In this document: positions 49,779-55,018 of the stretch, in pieces
Layout: every line of letters starts with the position of its first letter
How positions within the stretch are numbered: the stretch's first letter is position 1
From: a virus
Strand: one strand, 5' to 3'
Length of the DNA: 55,018 nucleotides
IMG/VR virus record: IMGVR_UViG_3300031787_000155
Location: 1 to 55,018 of that record
Made by a program: the position numbers and the translations under genes
Notes under the pieces: model-generated
What the model was told of the DNA's origin: nothing
Database searches by the model: none
The model's input: the letters and a program-made list of their open reading frames with translations, nothing else

Positions 49779-50929
49779 CAGATGATTACGATGCAATAAT
49801 TCAAGCCGGTAATCAAGGATCAGATAAGTTAAATAAAAGTATTCCGGATGCTTGGCGTCCTAGATCAGAGATTGGCACTGATGGTGGATTTGTTGTTTCA
49901 ACACCTAGACCAGATGGTAATACGCCAGGTGCAGAAGATATTCTGCGTGAAGCAAATCTAAACCCAGAAGAGTGGGCAGTCGTATCCCATCGTAGATCTC
50001 GTTGGCAAACATACAACGGTGATTGGTTAGAGTCGTTTAGAGTTAACGTAGTTCCAGTTACTGATTCGGTTAAAAAAGATTATGACTTAGAGCAGTTGTT
50101 GGAGGGTATAAGCAAGTGGACACCAAACAAGTCTGTAGATACAACTGGAGATTTAACAGCCGTATATAGCATTGGCGACACACAATACGGTAAAGACGAT
50201 ACCCCAGCTATTATTGATAGAGTGTTAAAAGGTTTTGATGCATCAGTAGAACGCCATCAAGAACTAACTAAAAAATATTCTATTGGTCAGATCGCATTAC
50301 CACAGTTAGGCGATTGCATCGAAGGCATGACTAGCCAAAAAGGTAAAGTCATGGGACGTCATGATATAGGAGTATCAGAACAAGTTCGTGTAGGACGACG
50401 CATGCTTATTTCACAGATTAAAGCCATGTCTCAACTAACATCTAAAATTATTATTCCTGTAGTTCCTGGTAATCATGATGAGGTACAAAGGTTTCTTGTA
50501 GGTAGGCCGGAAGATTCTTGGCAGATTGATATTGTTGCTTCAGTAGAAGATATCTGTAAAGAAAATGATTTCCTTCGTGATCGAGTTGAGTTTAGGTATC
50601 CTGCTGCAGACGATTCAACTATTGCAGTAGATTTAAGTGGAACCCTATATGGCATGGCTCATGGCCATCAAGCTAGGGATCTTATTAAGTGGTGGATGGG
50701 ACAAGCTATGGGACGTTGCTCCGTCGCTCAAGCTGACATTCTAAATGTTGGTCACTTTCATCACTACCATGTTCAAAGCGTAGGCCCTAGGTTATTTATA
50801 CAGAACCCTGCAATGGATAATGGCTCCGCTTGGTTTAGAAATAAGTCCGGTCTTGAAAGCGCCCCAGGTCTTGTTTCTTTAGTCGTAGGGGATGGTATAG
50901 ATCCACGCAGGGAGCTAGTAGTCTTATAA
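49769..50929 (+). CDS. metallophosphoesterase (Mre11/SbcD-like)
   Basis: The ATG at 49769 has GGAG 7 bases upstream and is preferred over the ATG at 49763. In 386 residues the motifs are GDTQYGK, LGDCIEG, VPGNHDE, AHGHQ and VGHFHHYHV, in the order of the metallophosphoesterase superfamily, with a probable binuclear metal centre. The N-terminal about 95 residues look like a DNA-binding extension. It may act on DNA ends. A strong terminator follows directly. Confidence 0.88.
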   Translation: MSLADDYDAIIQAGNQGSDKLNKSIPDAWRPRSEIGTDGGFVVSTPRPDGNTPGAEDILREANLNPEEWAVVSHRRSRWQTYNGDWLESFRVNVVPVTDSVKKDYDLEQLLEGISKWTPNKSVDTTGDLTAVYSIGDTQYGKDDTPAIIDRVLKGFDASVERHQELTKKYSIGQIALPQLGDCIEGMTSQKGKVMGRHDIGVSEQVRVGRRMLISQIKAMSQLTSKIIIPVVPGNHDEVQRFLVGRPEDSWQIDIVASVEDICKENDFLRDRVEFRYPAADDSTIAVDLSGTLYGMAHGHQARDLIKWWMGQAMGRCSVAQADILNVGHFHHYHVQSVGPRLFIQNPAMDNGSAWFRNKSGLESAPGLVSLVVGDGIDPRRELVVL

Positions 50930-50935
50930 ATAAGA

Positions 50936-50959
50936 ACGGGGAGCCTTTCGGCTCCCCGT
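50936..50959. terminator. bidirectional terminator between converging operons
   Basis: ACGGGGAGCC (50936-50945) and GGCTCCCCGT (50950-50959) form a perfect 10-bp stem with loop TTTC. On the minus strand the stem is followed by TCTTATTTA, a proper T-tract for the lysis operon; on the plus strand the tract is poor. It separates the plus-strand block from the minus-strand lysis block. Confidence 0.9.
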
Positions 50960-50982
50960 CCTAGATAAGGATCACATCCTAA

Positions 50983-51555
50983 TTATTTAGGTTTACCACA
51001 ACAATGGCATGTCTCCTGAGTTTCAGCAGCTGGAGACGGAGATGATTTAGCTGCCCCTTTAAACTTTGGGCGACCAAATCCAACGATAGAGATTTGTACA
51101 TTCTTTTTATTTTTCTTGTATGCACGTAGTTTTTTGCAGACCTCTCCTCCGTTACGTTGACTACCTTTGGAATCTCCAGAGGTATTTCCTTCTATGCACC
51201 ATACGGTGCCGTCTTCATTGTCCTTAACAACAATGCCGACGTGCGAAATACGGTCTACTCCATCGGATGGGAAATCAAAATACGCAATATCGCCTGGTTC
51301 TGGATCAGCTAGGTCTCCATCAATCCAAGAGTTCTTCTTCTTAAATGCTTGTGCTCCACCTGGAGTGTAAACAGTATTAGGTACTTTTACTCCAGCTTGA
51401 TCAGCGCACCACATAACGAATGAGCCACACCATGGCTGAAAGTTAGCCTTGGTAAAAGCACCATACTTAGTTTCGTTATCTTTAGGACCTTCTACGGTTC
51501 CAATCTCCGCAGTAGCTACTTCAATGAGCTTTGCTGCTGTTCCCATTTCAGCCAT
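50983..51555 (-). CDS. CHAP-domain endolysin
   Basis: The 190-residue protein has a CHAP fold: C43 in QPWCGSFVMWC, H105 in DRISHVGIV, and E122/N124 in CIEGNTSG. It cuts peptide bonds in peptidoglycan. The C-terminal part is Lys-rich and ends CHCCGKPK, a possible metal or wall-binding tail. It is the last gene of the minus-strand operon and shares one base with the holin candidate. Confidence 0.9.
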   Translation of the reverse strand: MAEMGTAAKLIEVATAEIGTVEGPKDNETKYGAFTKANFQPWCGSFVMWCADQAGVKVPNTVYTPGGAQAFKKKNSWIDGDLADPEPGDIAYFDFPSDGVDRISHVGIVVKDNEDGTVWCIEGNTSGDSKGSQRNGGEVCKKLRAYKKNKKNVQISIVGFGRPKFKGAAKSSPSPAAETQETCHCCGKPK

Positions 51556-51965
51556 TAGTCTTTATCCCATTCCTCATCTACTGGTTGTGGTTCTGGCATA
51601 GCGCCGTCTGGTTTTGCCAATCTACGGGCTTTAGCATCATCAATCTCCGCTTCAAGCTTCTTGTCGGCTTGAGTGTTCTTAGCATCCATCTCTTTATTAG
51701 CAAGCTGTGCTGCCATAATATCTTTAGCGCCTGATTGACCGATAAGAAGGCCAGCAAGGGTTCCGGTGATAAATGTTGCTACGCTTCCAAGAACGTTAAA
51801 GAACATCTTGTCATTTTCAGACTGAGCCCCAATAGGTTGAGTAACAAATAAAAGGCCATAGAGAATACCTATAGCGGTAAAAAATAAAATAGAGCCTAGT
51901 GTTATGCCTAAAATAAACTTAAGGCGAGCATCTAGTTCTTGGGGGGTAAGTCTTTCTTTAGCCAT
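51555..51965 (-). CDS. holin-like membrane protein (two TM)
   Basis: The 136-residue protein has two transmembrane segments (about residues 16-41 and 58-78, including GSVATFITGTLAGLLIGQS) and a charged helical C-terminus ending in EEWDKD. This layout, and the position right before the endolysin, fits a holin. It overlaps the upstream lipoprotein gene by 8 bases. Confidence 0.72.
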   Translation of the reverse strand: MAKERLTPQELDARLKFILGITLGSILFFTAIGILYGLLFVTQPIGAQSENDKMFFNVLGSVATFITGTLAGLLIGQSGAKDIMAAQLANKEMDAKNTQADKKLEAEIDDAKARRLAKPDGAMPEPQPVDEEWDKD

Positions 51966-52161
51966 TTTGTGTTCCTTCTTGTTCTGGTTTGCCTAAGTCT
52001 TCTGGACAAGTTCCACTAGCTGTGCAAATTGGTGGCTTGCATTCTGCTGCTTCCCAGTTTGCTGGATCTTGACACGGATATCTAAAATGTCCATCATATC
52101 CGCAGCCTGTTAAAAAGACCAGGGACATTCCTGCAAGGAATAGCTTACTCTTATTCTTCAT
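51958..52161 (-). CDS. small Cys-rich lipoprotein (spanin-like candidate)
   Basis: The 67-residue protein has a basic N-terminus, hydrophobic core and lipobox LTGC (Cys 20), then a Cys/Pro-rich secreted part (FRYPCQDPANWEAAECKPPI). Lipoproteins in lysis cassettes of Gram-negative phages are outer spanins. For an actinobacterium the role is less clear, possibly lysis timing or superinfection exclusion. Confidence 0.72.
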   Translation of the reverse strand: MKNKSKLFLAGMSLVFLTGCGYDGHFRYPCQDPANWEAAECKPPICTASGTCPEDLGKPEQEGTQNG

Positions 52162-52303
52162 CCTTTGGGTTCCTCAAGGGGTATGTGATTGCCCACGCCA
52201 GCAAGGTGCCTACTATTGCGTAGCCTACAACAGTCTTAGCACTACCGTCTAGGACAACCCAGGCAATAAACATGCCTAATAGTGTCCAAAGCTGATCTAT
52301 CAT
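52151..52303 (-). CDS. small membrane protein in lysis cassette (holin candidate)
   Basis: A 50-residue minus-strand frame starts at 52303 and ends at 52151: MIDQLWTLLGMFIAWVVLDG, a second hydrophobic segment VVGYAIVGTLLAWAIT, then RNPKDEE. It has two membrane segments and overlaps the lipoprotein start by 11 bases. It may be the true holin or an antiholin of the cassette. Confidence 0.65.
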   Translation of the reverse strand: MIDQLWTLLGMFIAWVVLDGSAKTVVGYAIVGTLLAWAITYPLRNPKDEE

Positions 52304-52317
52304 GTCTCTAAGTAGCT

Positions 52318-55018
52318 TCAAGGTTTGCGTCTCCTATATCCTTTTGATTCTCCAGAGGCTCCTCCGCCTCCAGAACTTCCTCCACCACTAGAGCTACCAC
52401 CGGTGGTGGTTCCTCCAGCAGCGCCAGCAACTGCTACAGCATTGATTGCAGCATTGCCTGCAATGACGGCAGCAACTACCATTTTTTCTGCTTCTTCTCT
52501 TTCTTCAGGGGACATATCAGCACCGATACTTCCAAGTGCTTGTAGTGCTTCCCCGGGGTCGCTAAATATTGCGCCAACTAATTCAGATGGGTTCTCTAAT
52601 AAAACGAGAGCCGCAGCAACGTCTGCTGTAATTATAACTTCGTTACCGTTTTCATCCTTCCTAACCTCAACTGGAGTCTCGGCAGGAAGATCTTTATATT
52701 CAATACCTGCTTCTTTTATGGCTTCAGCAGATACTGGACCGCCATTAGCAGCCTCAATTAAAGCTTCAGCAACAACCTCTTTCTCAGCTTCCGTTAGTTT
52801 TCCATCTGCTAGCGCCTCTGTGACAGCTTCTTCTACAGAAGGTGTAGTATTAGAGGATGATTCTGTGGACTGATTTTCTTGCTCTTGCTCTTGTGACTGC
52901 TGTTGTGATTCTTCTTCCTCAGCTGCGCCATCTTCCAATGGAGGCTCCGAAGTTTCTTCGGATTCCGATGAAGTATCTTCCGTATCTGTTGGGGATTCTG
53001 TGGGCTCTGATTGTTCTTCTGTGGGCGACTCAGTAGATGAATCCGTTTCTGTGGACTGATCATTGGAAGCTTCAGAATCTTCTTGAGGATTCTCTGAATC
53101 GTCTGGAGTGTCTGAAGGATTGTCATCTGGAGTATCAACCGGATCAACCTCTTCCGGATTTTGTGTTTCCTCTTCAGAAGGTTCTTGTTCAGGCTCTTGA
53201 GGAGTTGGCTCTGGTTCTACAGGTTCGTCCTGAGGTTCAGACGGCGATTCAGGAGTTACTGGAAGATCCTCAGACTCAGGTTCTGATGGAGAGGTTGGCT
53301 CAGGCTGAGGCTCAGGAGAAGTTGGTTGAGGTTGAGTCTCGGGTTGAGGTTCTGGAGCCGTGTCAGTGCCAGAATTGCCAGTGTCAGAAGGAGAAGTAGA
53401 TGGACCAGCATCAGTTTGAGTTGTTGTGGAATCTTGAGATTGCGAAGGCGCGTCAGATTGTTGAGGAGTGGATGGCTGAGGGCTCTGAGGATTTGTTGAT
53501 TGAGAAGATTCTTGAGCAGGAGGAGTTGGAGAGGGAGCAGGTTCAGGAGTCGGTTCGCTTGGCGACACAGACGGCTGTTGAGTCTCTGGCGAAGTTACAG
53601 GTGCTGAGAGCGCAGTTACTGCAGTCGCAACCTTCTCAACAGCAACAGTTGCCAACTGATCCGCAGCAGCAATAGTTGCAGTAGCTGTTTCAGTTAGTGT
53701 AGTTAGGGTTGTTTGCTCAGTTGATAAAGTAGTTTGAGCTGTTGTTACAACAATTTCAGCTGCAGCAATGGTCTCAGAAGTTACGGCAGTCATTGGTTTA
53801 ACTGGTTCTCCTACAGCTTCTCTTACTCCTGTTCTAGGCCCATTCCACAAGCCAGTAGTGTTTCCAGAAATCTTACCGATTCCTGTCCATTCCCCAGTTT
53901 CAGGGTTTACCGTCATCTTCCAATTAACATTTGTTAACGGTCCATTTGGATCTGCAAACTTATGGAGGGTCCAATCAACTTCCAGAGTAGTTTCTGTAGT
54001 AGTGACTACAGTCGATGCCCCAGGACCAGCATTCTGGTAGTCACTTGCAAACACTGAGATGCTTGGACCATTAGGAAAATCCCACCAGTTAAAGTCGCCA
54101 GTACCAAAGGTAATAGTTGCTTTAGAAGTTACATAGATCTGGCTAGCTGTTCCTTGACCGTTATAGACGGTATCACCCATTTTAATGTCAAATGGTGTTT
54201 GAATCTTAGTTGCAGCATCATACATAATAGGAAGAGTAGTAGTAGTTACCGTAGGGCTTTCAGGAGCTACCGGAGCTACATACCCATCTGTTGTAAAAAC
54301 TTTTGTGTTTTCTGGGGCACCCTGAAGAGTAGCCAATTGCTCTTGAGCAGTAGACACGTTACTTGCTGCCGTAGACACCACAACAGTTTGAGAATCAACG
54401 GCAGTTTGCGCTGCTACAGCTATTACGGTGGCAGATTCGGCGGCTGCAATAGCTGTCTGAGCTTCTGCAACCGGAGTAGCGGCAGCAGATTGTTGTTCTG
54501 AACTAGCGGCTTGAACAGCCGTGTTTAATGTTACAGTTGCGCTCTCAATTTTATTTTGAACGGAGGTAACCGTTGATGTTTCTGGAGTTGTGGCTACCGT
54601 TGTTGTCGTTTCTTGCGGGCTGGGTTGTGGGCTGGGTTCAGACGAAGGAGCCGTTGTTACGGAAGGTGAAGTCTCTGGAGTCGGTGTTGGAGTTGGACTC
54701 GGTTCAGAAGATGGAGCGGGTTCTGATGTTGGAAGAGGAGTTGCGCTGGGCTCAGGCGAAGGTGAAGGCGCAGGAGTCGGACTTGGCTCGGATGAACCAG
54801 AAGTTGACGCAGTCCCACTCGTCTGGGATGGAGGCGCCTCAGTGGAATATGTCGTACTGGAAGTTTGAGGGTCCGAAGTTGCAGGCGAGGGTTCTGGAGT
54901 TGGAGTCGGAGTTGGAGTCGCTTCGCTCGAAGACGTTGTGGAAGGACTAGGAGATGGTTCTGGACTTTGTGTGGGCTGTTGGGTTGTTTCTCCTGTGGTT
55001 GTTGACCCTTCCCCTTCA
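52318..55018 (-). CDS. very long Ser/Thr/Pro/Glu-rich protein (N-terminus outside window)
   Basis: The minus-strand frame is open from the TGA at 52318-52320 to the window end, at least 899 residues, so the GTG at 54381 is internal. Upstream of it lie long PTPTP, PSP and EPS-type repeats, and after a beta-like domain (ITFGTGDFNWWDFPNGPSIS; VNWKMTVNPETGEWTGIGKI) come Ser/Thr/Pro/Glu and Gln-rich tracts. A helical EA-rich section follows (LTEAEKEVVAEALIEAANGG), then a Gly/Ser tail ending GYRRRKP. It heads the lysis transcript. A cell-surface or virion spacer, perhaps heavily O-glycosylated, is plausible. No enzyme motif is visible. Confidence 0.75.
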   Translation of the reverse strand, partial: EGEGSTTTGETTQQPTQSPEPSPSPSTTSSSEATPTPTPTPEPSPATSDPQTSSTTYSTEAPPSQTSGTASTSGSSEPSPTPAPSPSPEPSATPLPTSEPAPSSEPSPTPTPTPETSPSVTTAPSSEPSPQPSPQETTTTVATTPETSTVTSVQNKIESATVTLNTAVQAASSEQQSAAATPVAEAQTAIAAAESATVIAVAAQTAVDSQTVVVSTAASNVSTAQEQLATLQGAPENTKVFTTDGYVAPVAPESPTVTTTTLPIMYDAATKIQTPFDIKMGDTVYNGQGTASQIYVTSKATITFGTGDFNWWDFPNGPSISVFASDYQNAGPGASTVVTTTETTLEVDWTLHKFADPNGPLTNVNWKMTVNPETGEWTGIGKISGNTTGLWNGPRTGVREAVGEPVKPMTAVTSETIAAAEIVVTTAQTTLSTEQTTLTTLTETATATIAAADQLATVAVEKVATAVTALSAPVTSPETQQPSVSPSEPTPEPAPSPTPPAQESSQSTNPQSPQPSTPQQSDAPSQSQDSTTTQTDAGPSTSPSDTGNSGTDTAPEPQPETQPQPTSPEPQPEPTSPSEPESEDLPVTPESPSEPQDEPVEPEPTPQEPEQEPSEEETQNPEEVDPVDTPDDNPSDTPDDSENPQEDSEASNDQSTETDSSTESPTEEQSEPTESPTDTEDTSSESEETSEPPLEDGAAEEEESQQQSQEQEQENQSTESSSNTTPSVEEAVTEALADGKLTEAEKEVVAEALIEAANGGPVSAEAIKEAGIEYKDLPAETPVEVRKDENGNEVIITADVAAALVLLENPSELVGAIFSDPGEALQALGSIGADMSPEEREEAEKMVVAAVIAGNAAINAVAVAGAAGGTTTGGSSSGGGSSGGGGASGESKGYRRRKP

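Noticed and set aside
52325-54868. Several plus-strand open frames of 60-180 residues opposite the Ser/Thr/Pro/Glu-rich gene
   Set aside because: They are complementary to low-complexity codons of the minus-strand gene, which is open over the whole 2.7 kb and has coherent domain structure; the plus frames lack ribosome-binding sites.
1-55018. tRNA genes, integrase, attachment sites, insertion sequences
   Set aside because: No tRNA arms with TTCGA-type loops, no recombinase motifs and no terminal inverted repeats were recognised by eye; a dedicated search was not run.

Overview
The window looks like roughly the tail and replication half of the genome of a contractile-tailed (myovirus-type) phage of an actinobacterium. 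The actinobacterial host is suggested by two WhiB-family genes (36317 and 46125), a family otherwise confined to actinobacteria and their phages, by frequent GTG/TTG starts, and by genes that seem to be transcribed leaderless from a -10 box just ahead of the ATG. The AT-rich codon use would suit a low-GC aquatic lineage, but that is inference. No terminase, portal, capsid, integrase, tRNA or CRISPR array is visible, so the window is part of a larger genome and shows no sign of lysogeny.

Layout. 1-13881: adhesion and virion-decoration region. It holds a kelch-like virion protein cut by the window edge, two collagen-like Gly-Pro-Thr fibre proteins, several small fibre-associated proteins, and a 688-residue protein with four pure polyproline rods between Cys-rich modules. 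Enzymes for modifying macromolecules are interleaved: a degenerate GT-A protein, an FkbM-type methyltransferase, a GT2 glycosyltransferase, and an operon (11430-13881) of a Zn-binding protein, a prolyl-4-hydroxylase-like oxygenase, a Skp1-GnT1/GT60-like GlcNAc-transferase and a DUF6065-like protein. 13929-15476: a neck-like protein and a train of six tiny Lys-rich genes, ended by a strong terminator. 15582-32763: the contractile tail in classic order: head-tail joining, tail terminator, sheath, tube, frameshifted chaperone, tape measure with two peptidoglycan-cleaving domains, hub, gp53/LysM, split gpD-like hub, gp5-like spike, gp25, gpJ, gpI fused to carbohydrate-binding modules, and a small membrane protein. 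32787-50929: replication, recombination and regulation: initiator with an origin-like cluster of dyads inside the gene, DnaC-like loader, DnaB, primase, SNF2 helicase, RHH regulator, Hsp20, MerR-like protein, SSB candidate, DNA polymerase I, RecA, two resolvase-like nucleases, Cas4-like nuclease, dNMP kinase, SpoVS, and a metallophosphoesterase. 50983-55018, minus strand: lysis cassette (CHAP endolysin, holin candidates, small lipoprotein) downstream of a very long Ser/Thr/Pro/Glu-rich protein that runs off the window.

The most striking idea is a possible phage-encoded hydroxyproline-glycosylation system. A prolyl hydroxylase and a GlcNAc-transferase of the family that glycosylates hydroxyproline on Skp1 overlap by one base, and they lie just downstream of polyproline and collagen-like fibre genes that would be natural substrates. 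Other unusual signals are a 13-bp inverted repeat before the polymerase gene whose loop copies the anti-Shine-Dalgarno end of 16S rRNA, a +1 (or -2) frameshift in the tail chaperone, the dyad cluster in the initiator gene, a C1q-like domain inserted into the gp5-type OB fold, and a WhiB protein with an expanded cysteine loop.
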